Source: Clostridium sp. OM02-18AC (GTDB lineage Bacteria > Bacillota > Clostridia > Lachnospirales > Lachnospiraceae). Taken from it: a stretch of 64,000 nucleotides of DNA. This document shows positions 56,690 through 64,000 of this stretch, one piece after another. Made by a program: the position numbers and the translations under genes. The stretch is taken from the NCBI RefSeq assembly GCF_003481825.1, contig NZ_QULW01000001.1, positions 253,725-317,724 of the forward strand, read 5' to 3'. The notes under the pieces were generated by a model. The model saw nothing but the letters and a program-made list of their open reading frames with translations, was not told the origin of the DNA and made no database searches. Within the stretch, counting starts at the first letter, position 1, and every line of letters starts with the position of its first letter.

Positions 56690-57948
56690 CACGACAAACG
56701 CATGAATGATTATCCCCTGTCAATTCTTTTTTTACTATATTTCATTTTTTTAAGCTTCTAAAAGTTCTTCCAGATATTGAATCGGGTGCAAACTAACTAC
56801 AAACCTTTTCTTTCTCATCGACAGCTTATGCCTTGTCATCTGTGCCGGTTTCAAAATACTCAGGCTCCATTTCCTTATGATATTCAAATTTTGTGCTGCC
56901 AGCTTATCTATTGTTGTGTTCGCATCTTCCCGGAAGGTTACATCCAGATACCAGTGCATGCTTTCTATACTCCAGTGTCCTCTAACTGCACGGCTGACCT
57001 GTTCGATATCTGCCCTCAAACTGCTAATGAAATAACGATACTCTATGGCTGTATTGCCTTCCTTCTTCAGGGTTTTCTTTTCCATTATGATGCTGGACAG
57101 TCCTTTCCACTTCTTTTTTTGGCTTAACCACTTTATATCCTCTGTCTGATAATACTCCCTTATCTCGATCTGACCATGTGCTTTTTCCTGGGTTTTTTTG
57201 TAATTACCTCTTTCACGGATCTCTTTTTGGAACTCTTCGTCTGAAAAGTATTCTTGTACATCTTCATACAGACTGTTTTGATTTCTCTTCAATGCCAGCA
57301 CATAGTCTGCCCGTTTTTTCTTTATTTTCTCCGCTATTGCAGTCTGCGTTCCCATTGCATCGATTGTTACGATCTGGCCTTTTATCTGGATCTTGTCCAG
57401 CAATTCCGGGATCGCTACGATCTCATTGCTTTTTTCTTCAACTGCTTTTTGACCAAGGCAAAAACCATCCTCCTTACTCCATGCTGATACAATGTGGGCC
57501 GCCTTCCCATCTCCTCTTTTATTGGAACGCATGGTTTTTCCATCGATACAGATGATCTTCTTCAACAGTTCCCCATCGTCCTGATTTAAACGATCCTGCC
57601 ATTTTCCATAGAGCTGCTGCAGGATTTCTGGTGATATCATTCCCATTACGCGTCTTATTGTATCATGAGATGGTATTCCGTTTTTTAACTCTATATATTT
57701 GCGAAGATAATCCTGATAATTTTCTGCAAATAATGCCATTTCTACCCAGTCATCTGCATTTGCTAATGTTGCAAACAACACAATAACAAGAATGTCCTTT
57801 AATGTATGACGAACTTTCCTTTGCTGACGATCATCTTTTATGTATTCCAGCCAATCTAATAATTCCTGCATGTATCAACGCCCCTTTTCTTTTAATTTTA
57901 TCAGAAAAGGAGCGTGTTCACAATTTATTTACTCATGCGTTTGTCGTG
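56690..57948 (-). mobile_element. ISAs1-family insertion sequence, intact
   Basis: A 1259-bp element with inverted repeats starting CACGACAAACGCATGA at 56690 and the complement ending at 57948. It is flanked by a perfect 10-bp duplication AAACAAAAGA, which fits the 8-10 bp duplications of ISAs1. The transposase gene is intact, so the insertion is recent. Confidence 0.9.
56750..57871 (-). CDS. ISAs1-family transposase
   Basis: The 373-residue DDE transposase starts with the DUF4372-like N-terminal helix set (MQELLDWLEYIKDDRQQRKVRHTLKDILVIVLFATLANADDW). Catalytic residues are visible: Asp110 in ICIDGKTMRSNKR, Asp171 in VTIDAMGTQ, Glu in HWSIESMHWYLDV. The C-terminus holds ANTTIDKLAAQNLNIIRKW. 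The ATG at 57871 is near the right end of the element. It moves the element by cut-and-paste. Full length, with no frame break. Confidence 0.93.
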   Translation of the reverse strand: MQELLDWLEYIKDDRQQRKVRHTLKDILVIVLFATLANADDWVEMALFAENYQDYLRKYIELKNGIPSHDTIRRVMGMISPEILQQLYGKWQDRLNQDDGELLKKIICIDGKTMRSNKRGDGKAAHIVSAWSKEDGFCLGQKAVEEKSNEIVAIPELLDKIQIKGQIVTIDAMGTQTAIAEKIKKKRADYVLALKRNQNSLYEDVQEYFSDEEFQKEIRERGNYKKTQEKAHGQIEIREYYQTEDIKWLSQKKKWKGLSSIIMEKKTLKKEGNTAIEYRYFISSLRADIEQVSRAVRGHWSIESMHWYLDVTFREDANTTIDKLAAQNLNIIRKWSLSILKPAQMTRHKLSMRKKRFVVSLHPIQYLEELLEA

Positions 57949-57958
57949 AAACAAAAGA
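57949..57958. repeat. Target-site duplication of the ISAs1 element, right copy
   Basis: AAACAAAAGA, identical to 56680-56689. Rejoining the copies restores the pre-insertion intergenic sequence of the gntR-PTS region. Confidence 0.85.
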
Positions 57959-58004
57959 TGTTTCTTTTAAATGTATAAAAAAGTATGAAAAATGTAAAAA
58001 AATA

Positions 58005-58032
58005 TTGCAAAAAAGTATGAGTATGTTATAAT
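58005..58032 (+). promoter_or_regulatory. PTS operon promoter
   Basis: TTGCAA (58005-58010), 16 bases, TATAAT (58027-58032), with TG one base before the -10 (extended). The start is near 58039, 107 bases before the first gene. Confidence 0.8.
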
Positions 58033-58051
58033 GAACCTACATAAATATATA

Positions 58052-58104
58052 TACATATGTAGAGGAAAGAAATGTAAAATCGCCAATAATGTATATATAT
58101 TACA
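58052..58104. promoter_or_regulatory. Candidate GntR operators in the PTS leader
   Basis: A perfect palindrome TACATATGTA (58052-58061), and a longer AT-rich near palindrome TGTATATATATTACA (58090-58104). A third, TGTATATACA, lies at 56671-56680, before the ISAs1 element. GntR/UTRA operators often have TGTATATACA-like cores (TreR uses TTGTATATACAA). Binding is inferred. Confidence 0.4.
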
Positions 58105-58145
58105 AATAAATGTAAATATCAATAAAAAGAAGGGAGGATGGTGGG

Positions 58146-58568
58146 ATGAGGCATCTGCTGTTAGCTTCCCATGGCCCATTAGCAGGAGCTATACTGGAAA
58201 GTGCTTCGTTTATCTGTGGAAGTGCACTGATAAGTCCGGTAAAAACCATAATGGTCGCAAGAGAGGATTCAGGCGAACGCATCCGGACACAGGTTGAGCA
58301 GATTCTTTCCGGATTTGAAGCCGGAGATGAAATCATAGCGCTGACAGATGTGTTTGGAGGAAATGTGAATAACATTCTGACGGAATATCTGTCCGCTAAG
58401 AAGCTGTATCTGGTTGCGGGCATGAATCTGGGCATGGTGCTGGAAGCGCTTTTAGCACCGAAGGATATGCAGACAGAGGAATTGGCTGCATATCTGGAAA
58501 ACGTAGGAAAAGAAGGCGTCAGGTATGTGAACCGGATTGCACAGCCGGGAGAGGAGGATGAACTATGA
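58146..58568 (+). CDS. PTS mannose/fructose/sorbose EIIA component
   Basis: The 140-residue EIIA domain starts MRHLLLASHGPLAGAILESA, with His9 as the phosphoryl acceptor. It has a DSGERIRTQVEQILSG helix and DVFGGNVNNILTEYL near the middle. It passes phosphate from HPr to EIIB in the uptake of a sugar. It overlaps EIIB by 4 bases. GGGAGG lies about 7 bases upstream of the start. The gene order A-B-C-D then SIS and HAD suggests one catabolic operon. Confidence 0.93.
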   Translation: MRHLLLASHGPLAGAILESASFICGSALISPVKTIMVAREDSGERIRTQVEQILSGFEAGDEIIALTDVFGGNVNNILTEYLSAKKLYLVAGMNLGMVLEALLAPKDMQTEELAAYLENVGKEGVRYVNRIAQPGEEDEL

Positions 58569-59056
58569 TAAAGGCACTGCATTTGGATGACCGTCTGATT
58601 CACGGACAGGTTGCTATATCATGGACAAGGTTTCTGGATGCAAACGTACTTTTAGTAATCAACGATGAGGTTGTAAAAAACGAGCTCAGGAAAAAAGCTT
58701 TGAAAATGGCAGTTCCGCCGGGGGTGAAATATGGCTTCCGAAGCGTGGAGGATGGAATTGCTTTTTTAAACGCACCGGAGAATCAGAAGTATAAGATTAT
58801 GGCATTGGTCAGCGACCCGCAGGATGCGGCGAAGGTATGCAAGGGCGTAAAGGACGTACAGCGTCTGACCATCGGAGGAGTGAGAAAAAAGGCGGAGTAT
58901 ATTACAGATAATCTGAATTTGACAAATGAGGACATGAAAGCACTTCTTGAAGTGATAAAAACAGGAGTGGCAGTGGGAATGCTTCCGACGCCCAGTGACA
59001 AATTCGTAAATCTTGAGAAGCTTCTTGTAAAGGCATTGAAAAATCAGGAGGGATAA
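58565..59056 (+). CDS. PTS mannose/fructose/sorbose EIIB component
   Basis: The 163-residue EIIB has His13 in LDDRLIHGQVAISW, the phosphorylated site of the mannose class. Other family segments are NDEVVKNELRKKALKMAVPPGVK, SDPQDAAKVCKG and the C-terminal DKFVNLEKLLVKAL. It accepts phosphate from EIIA and transfers it to the sugar imported by EIIC/EIID. ATG overlaps the previous stop by 4 bases. Confidence 0.94.
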   Translation: MIKALHLDDRLIHGQVAISWTRFLDANVLLVINDEVVKNELRKKALKMAVPPGVKYGFRSVEDGIAFLNAPENQKYKIMALVSDPQDAAKVCKGVKDVQRLTIGGVRKKAEYITDNLNLTNEDMKALLEVIKTGVAVGMLPTPSDKFVNLEKLLVKALKNQEG

Positions 59057-59060
59057 CCAT

Positions 59061-59828
59061 ATGTTTATGAAGGCTTTTTTAGTGGCGCTGATCGCGGGAA
59101 TATGTAAAATTGATAACCGTATTTTCGGAATGACGATGATACAGCGTCCATTAATCGTTGGAACACTGGTAGGATTCATTTACGGGAACCCGGTAGAAGG
59201 AATGATAATAGGAGCGCAGTTTGAACTGCTCAGTATGGGACTGGTGGGAATCGGCGCACATTCCGGTATGCCGGAAATCACTCTGGGAAGCGCATTATGT
59301 ACTGGTTTTGTTCTGGGGAGCGGAACAGGAACCGAGGTAGCGCTGGCGCTGGCACTTCCGATTTCTACTTTCGCAACAACCATAGGATACCTGACATGGA
59401 TTCCGTTAAACCATCTGCTCAGTGAGCGGGCAAAACGGGCGGCAGAGGACGGGAATACCCGTACTATGGAGATCTGTCAGTGGATGGGACTGTTCAATTA
59501 TTTCTTCTTCCCGTTTTTGGTAGTCCTTTTAGGCATGCTGGTAGGAGCGCCGCTGTTTGAATATCTGATTAAAGTGATTCCTGCATTTATTACAGACGGA
59601 ATCAAAGTGGCTTCCAATATGCTTCCGGCTCTGGGCTTTGCGCTGCTGATGCAGCTTACCTACAATAAGGAGCTGGCACCATACCTGTTTATCGGTTTTG
59701 TATTCGTTGCATTTTTAGGAATGAGCAATGTAGGTGTTGCGATTGTGGGAGCGATTCTGGCGGTTTTAGTATTTAATTCCAGCAATCATGCAAATAAGGA
59801 GGTGGCTGTCGATGACAACGAAATCTAA
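59061..59828 (+). CDS. PTS mannose/fructose/sorbose EIIC component
   Basis: The 255-residue membrane protein holds the sugar channel: residues 1-60 (ALIAGICKIDNRIFGMTMIQRPLIVGTLVGFIYG), a Gly-rich GAQFELLSMGLVGIGAHSGMPE, and repeated hydrophobic helices to the C-terminus. The EIIC of the mannose class binds and moves the sugar. It is 5 bases after EIIB, with the start at ATG59061 and GGAGGG upstream. Its 3' end overlaps EIID by 17 bases. Confidence 0.92.
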   Translation: MFMKAFLVALIAGICKIDNRIFGMTMIQRPLIVGTLVGFIYGNPVEGMIIGAQFELLSMGLVGIGAHSGMPEITLGSALCTGFVLGSGTGTEVALALALPISTFATTIGYLTWIPLNHLLSERAKRAAEDGNTRTMEICQWMGLFNYFFFPFLVVLLGMLVGAPLFEYLIKVIPAFITDGIKVASNMLPALGFALLMQLTYNKELAPYLFIGFVFVAFLGMSNVGVAIVGAILAVLVFNSSNHANKEVAVDDNEI

Positions 59829-60648
59829 TGAAGAGGCAACAGGCAAAAAAATAACGAAAAAGGATCTTATGTCTTTGTTTTTCCGCTCTTTTCTTCTTCC
59901 GGCCTGTTATTCCATGGACCGTATGCAGGCACCGGGCTTTGCCTATTCCATTATCCCTGTACTTAAAAAGCTGTATGGGGATAATAAGGAAAAATTATCG
60001 CAGGCTTTGAGCCGCCACTCTGAGGTATATAACAATACATTTGCCTGTTCTCCCTTTGTTCTGGGCATTGCGGCCGCAATGGAGGAGGAAGCTTCCGAAA
60101 ATGAGGATTTCGATGTATCTTCCATAAACGCCATAAAGGTAGCCCTTATGGGTCCGCTGTCAGGAATCGGCGATACCTTTTTCTGGGGAACCTTCCGTAT
60201 CATTGGCACCGGTATTGGTATATCACTGGCTATGCAGAGGAATCTTCTTGGCCCCCTTCTGTTCCTGCTGATTTATAACATCCCTAACTTCCTGGTGCGC
60301 TACTATGGCGTCCTGTTTGGCTACAAGCTGGGAGCGGACTCAATCGACACATTGGTTTCCGGCGGTCTTATGAACCGCGCGACCAGGGCGGCATCGGTTA
60401 TGGGACTTACGGTAATAGGCGGCATGATTGCATCCATGGTATCCATAAAAATAGCGTTGGTAGCTAATTTTGGCTCTGATGTTACATTGGATGTTCAGTC
60501 AATTTTTGATGAAATCTGCCCCTGTATGCTTCCCCTTGCGGCAACCTTTATTGTATACAAGCTGTTAAAGAAGGGCGTAAAGGCATACTGGATCATGCTT
60601 GGAATTATTGCGGTAGGCATTGTAGGAAAATTTTTCGGAATACTGTAG
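59812..60648 (+). CDS. PTS mannose/fructose/sorbose EIID component
   Basis: The 278-residue EIID starts at ATG59812 behind AAGGAGGTGG. Family phrases are DLMSLFFRSFLLPACYSMDRMQAPGFAYSIIPVLKKLYG, ALSRHSEVYNNTFACSPFVLGIAAAMEE and PLSGIGDTFFWGTFRIIGTGIG. It is the second membrane subunit of the mannose-class transporter. An in-frame Met 8 codons upstream at 59788 lies within EIIC without a ribosome site, so it is not used. Confidence 0.93.
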   Translation: MTTKSNEEATGKKITKKDLMSLFFRSFLLPACYSMDRMQAPGFAYSIIPVLKKLYGDNKEKLSQALSRHSEVYNNTFACSPFVLGIAAAMEEEASENEDFDVSSINAIKVALMGPLSGIGDTFFWGTFRIIGTGIGISLAMQRNLLGPLLFLLIYNIPNFLVRYYGVLFGYKLGADSIDTLVSGGLMNRATRAASVMGLTVIGGMIASMVSIKIALVANFGSDVTLDVQSIFDEICPCMLPLAATFIVYKLLKKGVKAYWIMLGIIAVGIVGKFFGIL

Positions 60649-60666
60649 ATTTAAAGGAGAATTGAA

Positions 60667-61758
60667 ATGAGTGATTTTGTAATGATGGATTATATCAATG
60701 AAACGCAGGAGGCAGCACTGCATATTGTAGATAAGAGTGAAGACCTCTGCCGCGTTTTTGCTGAAAATTTTGCAAAAAAGCCATATGAGAGAGTAATTTT
60801 GGCGGCCAGCGGAACCTCCTATAACGCATGTGTGACAGCAAGGTATTTTATGGAGAAGATGCTGGGAGTTCCCTGCGTGACAGTAACTTCCTACGCATTT
60901 GCGCATTTTGAAGACACACTGAAGCCGGAGACTGATCTGATGGTAGCTGTGACCCAGGAGGGGGAGAGCACGAATACCATTGATGCCCTTCAGAAAGCAA
61001 ATACCCTTGGAATGGATAACTTTGTTGTGACAGAGTATTTGAACAACACATGCACCCAGACCGCAAAGAACAAGGTGACAATCGACTGCGGACGTGAGTT
61101 TGTGGGGCCAAAAACGAAGGGGTACACCTGCACGGTGCTGACGCTTTATGTGATGGCTCTGGAAGCGGCAAGGTACAGTAAGCGGGTGGATGAAGATACA
61201 TACAGGAACTATAAGGAAAGACTGAATAAGGTGTTGGGTCACACAAACGCGGTGGTTGAAAAAACCAAGGCATGGTTTGAGACGAATAAAGAAGATTGGA
61301 AAGCCTGTGAGAAATGTTATGTGATCGGTTATGGCGCAAATGTGGGAACGGCAATGGAGGGAGCACTGAAATCTATGGAAACGGTCCGCTATCCCTATTT
61401 CTGGTTTGAGTCTGAGGAATTTCTTCATGGCCCTCTGGCCTCTGTAAAGCCGGATGTGTACACGGTGCTTATTTCTCCAAAGACCTGGGGTTATGACAGA
61501 ATCAATACATTATTCAAAATCATGAATGACCAGAACGAGCATGTATATTCCATCGGCGCACAGGACGGAGTGGAGTCCGGCCATGTTCTGGAAGCGGATT
61601 TTATAAACGATGAGGACTTTTCTGCCCTGGAATACTGTATTCCGATGCAACTTTTGGCTTATCTGACTTATACAGCAAAGGGGATTGATCTGAATGTGCG
61701 CAATTATCCGCGCACAAGGGATGCATTACAGACAAAGGCAAAGCCAGTTCAGCGGTAA
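60667..61758 (+). CDS. SIS-domain sugar isomerase/deglycase
   Basis: The 363-residue protein has two SIS domains (about residues 25-160 and 205-340). The first contains VILAASGTSYNACVTARYFMEKM and VAVTQEGESTNTIDAL, where a phosphosugar binds; the second has VIGYGANVGTAMEGALKSMETVR and SEEFLHGPLA, as in GlmS-like and FrlB/GfrF-like deglycases. No glutaminase domain is present, so it is not a full GlmS. Beside a mannose-class PTS it probably cleaves or isomerises a phosphorylated amino or Amadori sugar. AAGGAG lies 8 bases upstream. Confidence 0.85.
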   Translation: MSDFVMMDYINETQEAALHIVDKSEDLCRVFAENFAKKPYERVILAASGTSYNACVTARYFMEKMLGVPCVTVTSYAFAHFEDTLKPETDLMVAVTQEGESTNTIDALQKANTLGMDNFVVTEYLNNTCTQTAKNKVTIDCGREFVGPKTKGYTCTVLTLYVMALEAARYSKRVDEDTYRNYKERLNKVLGHTNAVVEKTKAWFETNKEDWKACEKCYVIGYGANVGTAMEGALKSMETVRYPYFWFESEEFLHGPLASVKPDVYTVLISPKTWGYDRINTLFKIMNDQNEHVYSIGAQDGVESGHVLEADFINDEDFSALEYCIPMQLLAYLTYTAKGIDLNVRNYPRTRDALQTKAKPVQR

Positions 61759-61780
61759 GAACGAGGAAAGGTGCAGGCGG

Positions 61781-62437
61781 ATGGACGGAAGGATAAAGGC
61801 GGTCATTTTTGATATGGACGGTGTTTTGATTGATTCAGAGATTGTCTATATGAGAAGGCTTAAAGAATTTACCCGTGAGGCAGCCCAAAGGGAGGTTCCA
61901 AGGAAACAGCTTTTAAAGATGGTGGGAGCTACCTCGGAGGGGCACTGGAAGGCGGTCCGGGCGTATTTTCCGCCTGAATGGACCAGAGAACAATTTTTTG
62001 AGGCTTATAGAGTTTACGGAAGAAGCCATCCGGTGTCTTATCAGGATATTGTGTTTGAGGATACCATTCCTACGCTGAAAAGACTGAAGGCCATGGGTCT
62101 GCGTCTGGCTATGGCAACCTCCACGCCAAGGGAAAAGGCAATGGAGACGAAGGAGTTGTGCGGTTTTGGCAGTTTTATGGAGATTGTGCTGTGTGGGGAT
62201 ATGGTTAAGGAAAGCAAGCCTAATCCCGAGATTTACCTGAAATGTTTGGAACAGCTGGGATTATCCGGGGAGCAGTGTATTGTGGTGGAGGATTCCGCTT
62301 ATGGAATTGAGGCGGCAAAAAGAGCCGGCCTTTATGTGGTAGCCAGGCGTGAGACCCGGTTTTCTATGAATCAGGAGGGGGCGGATTGTTATATTAACCG
62401 GCTGGGAGAGCTTCCTAGGCTGTTGGAAAACATGTAG
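61781..62437 (+). CDS. HAD phosphatase / phosphomutase-like
   Basis: The 218-residue HAD enzyme has the nucleophile motif FDMDGVLIDSE (residues 10-20, D-x-D), a helical cap, T at ATSTPREKAMET, K at MVKESKPNPEIYLK, and acidic ends VVEDSAYGIEAAKRAG. It is close to beta-phosphoglucomutase and sugar phosphatases. ATG61781 follows GAGGAAAGG; sequence upstream in frame is non-coding spill from the SIS gene. As the last gene of the operon it probably removes or moves a phosphate. The stop codon is the first bases of a foldback repeat. Confidence 0.88.
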   Translation: MDGRIKAVIFDMDGVLIDSEIVYMRRLKEFTREAAQREVPRKQLLKMVGATSEGHWKAVRAYFPPEWTREQFFEAYRVYGRSHPVSYQDIVFEDTIPTLKRLKAMGLRLAMATSTPREKAMETKELCGFGSFMEIVLCGDMVKESKPNPEIYLKCLEQLGLSGEQCIVVEDSAYGIEAAKRAGLYVVARRETRFSMNQEGADCYINRLGELPRLLENM

Positions 62438-62599
62438 TGTAACGGTTTCTAAATAACTGCACCATTCACGCAGAATGTTTTTTCAAGAGTACATGTCAAA
62501 AAACGTAGGCGTAGCGGGGCTACGCTGAGGCTTTTTGGCATGTATTCTCGGGAAAATAGGCAAGTGATATGGTGTAGTTAATTTAAAACCGTTACACTA
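62435..62599. repeat. 165-bp foldback element overlapping the HAD stop codon
   Basis: The ends TAGTGTAACGG (62435) and CCGTTACACTA (62599) are perfect inverted repeats. Similar bases continue inward (TTTCTAAATAACTGCACCA / TATGGTGTAGTTAATTTAAAA), and an inner long hairpin (62484-62553, with CAAAAAACGTAGGCGTAGC / GCTACGCTGAGGCTTTTTG) fills the centre. It contains no gene. It may be a MITE; the inner hairpin could end the operon. Confidence 0.75.
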
Positions 62600-64000
62600 G
62601 TATAATCCACTTTAAATAACAAACTATTTTAATTCACATTCCTATTATGGTATAATTGAACCATCGGAGGTGTCAATTATGCCTAATACAATTAAAACTA
62701 TTTCTTTAACAGATGATGATAAATCTTACTTAAATAAACTGCTGACTCAGAGCACTTTGGAAATTCGCGTTTATCAACGTGCTAGGATCCTTCTGCTCAA
62801 ATCTGAGGGTGCATCTAACGAAGCAATTGCTGACAAACTGGATATTGGAATCGGTGTGGTAAAACGTTGTCTTAATAAATCTAAAGAGAACGGTGTTGAA
62901 GCTTCTTTACATGATAACAACGGCCGTGGAAGAAAAACGGAAATCACCGATGACGATATCACCTGGGGAATCAGTAAAGCCTGCCAAAAACCGAAGGATT
63001 ACGGCTATTCTGCTGAATTCTGGTATCCCATGAGTTTCAGGAAATTCATCAACTCTATAGCAGAAACGGAAGGACATCCTCGTATGGCAACAGTAGCTGA
63101 AACAACGCTTCGGAAAATTCTGAGCAATGCAAGGATCAAACCGTTTCAGGTGTCCTATTACTGCGAAAGACGGGATCCTGAGTTTGATGCAAAAATGCAT
63201 GATGTCCTTGTTATCTACAAGCAGATTGAAATGCAGTTTGACAAGGATGGAAAACTGATTCCCTTTGAGAAAGATGCCGTACATACCCTGTCTTATGATG
63301 AAAAGCCAGGAATTCAGGCAATTGCTACCACAGGTGAAGACCGTCCACCGATTCCGAATACAGATAAAAGCAATGGCTATCAGCGAGATTATGAGTATGT
63401 CAGGCTGGGAACCCTCTCCCTGCTTGCAGCGATTGATTTGCTCTCAGGAGAAGCAATTCCATTAGTAAGTGAAACTCATAAAAGTTCTTACTTTGTGACT
63501 TTTCTAAAGAAACTTGATGAAAAATATCCAAAGGGCGATATTATTCAGATTATTCTGGATAATCACTCTGCACATACCTCCAAAGAAACCCAGGAATATC
63601 TGAATACGGTTTCTGGACGTTTTGAGTTTGTATTTACACCCAAACATGGTTCCTGGTTAAACATGATTGAAGGTTTTTTCAGTAAAATGACAAAGCAGAT
63701 GCTGGATGGAATCCGTGTGGAAAGCAAGAAAGAACTCGAAGATAGAATCTACAGATACTTTGATGAAATCAACAAAGAACCAGTGCCCTACAAATGGACA
63801 TATAAAATGGATACCATCGATTTTTCTCAAGAAGATATTGATTCCATAGTGTATGAGGTTGTAAATGCAAAAGCTGCTTCAGCAGAAAGCAAAAACAAAA
63901 AAGCACCAAAACCAATTTCACGAAAGAGAAAGTCTATCCAGGGGGCTGTGAAAAAACATAGCCTATAAAAAAGAAGGACCAAGGGTTCATAATGAATCCA
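62600..64000 (+). mobile_element. IS630-family element, cut by the window edge
   Basis: A 1.4-kb region with one IS630-type transposase gene. The left end lies in the AT-rich stretch after 62600, next to the foldback element; the right end is beyond base 64000, so the inverted repeats and the TA duplication cannot be confirmed. Confidence 0.7.
62679..63968 (+). CDS. IS630-family transposase
   Basis: The 429-residue DDE transposase has an N-terminal helix-turn-helix (RVYQRARILLLKSEGASNEAIADKLDIGIGVVKRC), then the catalytic triad in LSYDEKPGIQ (Asp), IILDNHSAHTS (Asp) and WLNMIEGFFSKM (Glu), and a basic tail. ATG62679 follows GGAGG by 9 bases; GTG62670 in frame is too close to the ribosome site. 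It is full length and probably active. A TATAAT lies about 30 bases upstream. Confidence 0.93.
   Translation: MPNTIKTISLTDDDKSYLNKLLTQSTLEIRVYQRARILLLKSEGASNEAIADKLDIGIGVVKRCLNKSKENGVEASLHDNNGRGRKTEITDDDITWGISKACQKPKDYGYSAEFWYPMSFRKFINSIAETEGHPRMATVAETTLRKILSNARIKPFQVSYYCERRDPEFDAKMHDVLVIYKQIEMQFDKDGKLIPFEKDAVHTLSYDEKPGIQAIATTGEDRPPIPNTDKSNGYQRDYEYVRLGTLSLLAAIDLLSGEAIPLVSETHKSSYFVTFLKKLDEKYPKGDIIQIILDNHSAHTSKETQEYLNTVSGRFEFVFTPKHGSWLNMIEGFFSKMTKQMLDGIRVESKKELEDRIYRYFDEINKEPVPYKWTYKMDTIDFSQEDIDSIVYEVVNAKAASAESKNKKAPKPISRKRKSIQGAVKKHSL

Noticed and set aside
1..64000. CRISPR arrays, tRNA and rRNA genes
   Set aside because: No regularly spaced repeats and no tRNA or rRNA signature found by eye on either strand.

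Overview
The window looks like the chromosome of a gut-type member of the Clostridia, most probably Lachnospiraceae. The basis is gene content and style (C_GCAxxG_C_C protein, DUF1847, HK-GerMN pair, T-box before tyrS, MATE and MarR-ABC exporters, IS630/ISAs1/IS4-type elements, strong AGGAGG ribosome sites). Genus cannot be fixed from sequence reading alone.

Layout. (1) 1-17,540: right part of a tailed siphovirus-like prophage, all on the + strand. Order: end of a minor head protein, two tiny genes between terminators, scaffold, major capsid protein with an extra C-terminal Ig-like domain, connector/minor capsid genes, tail tube, tail chaperones, a 1416-residue tape measure, distal tail and fibre genes, holin-like genes, an Fst-like type I toxin-antitoxin locus too small for normal gene calling, and a GH24 endolysin. 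Integrase and left attachment site lie outside. (2) 17,540-19,960: host junction with a palindromic repeat, a truncated OppC-type permease, an M24 peptidase and a frameshifted cyclophilin. (3) 19,960-24,590: MarR regulator, heterodimeric ABC exporter, GNAT acetyltransferase. (4) 24,590-32,880: C_GCAxxG_C_C protein, MATE transporter, lactate dehydrogenase, a TetM-like GTPase fused to a YacP/Rae1-type NYN nuclease, gpmI and a 170-bp foldback. (5) 32,880-36,100: gene remnants (ABC ATPase, PatB-like aminotransferase), DUF1847 and an NhaC antiporter. (6) 36,100-45,040: degV, an orphan sensor kinase, a GerMN lipoprotein, comEC, an orphan LytTR regulator with a tandem-repeat operator candidate, an unknown gene and sstT. 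(7) 45,180-50,020: AIM24-family protein, Tyr T-box, tyrS, a divergent rsmH, and a DUF362 ferredoxin-like protein. (8) 50,020-54,440: remnants, a secreted protein, a DUF3298-type lipoprotein and a PHP phosphatase. (9) 54,440-62,600: a GntR/UTRA regulator separated by two insertion sequences from a mannose-family PTS operon (EIIA-B-C-D, SIS deglycase-like enzyme, HAD phosphatase), followed by a 165-bp foldback. (10) 62,600-64,000: an IS630-family element running to the window edge.

How the parts work together. The prophage genes form one late transcription unit (head, tail, lysis) with many stop/start overlaps. The exporter block is a MarR-controlled pair of half-transporters whose ATP sites are asymmetric. 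The PTS operon should import and phosphorylate a sugar or Amadori-type amine sugar, cleave it with the SIS enzyme and dispose of a phosphosugar with the HAD enzyme.

Most notable items: the TetM-like/NYN nuclease fusion, whose drug-displacing tip motif is missing; a promoter placed so that it dismantles the terminator in front of that gene; the type I toxin-antitoxin locus in the phage lysis region; and three different classes of foldback or palindromic repeats.
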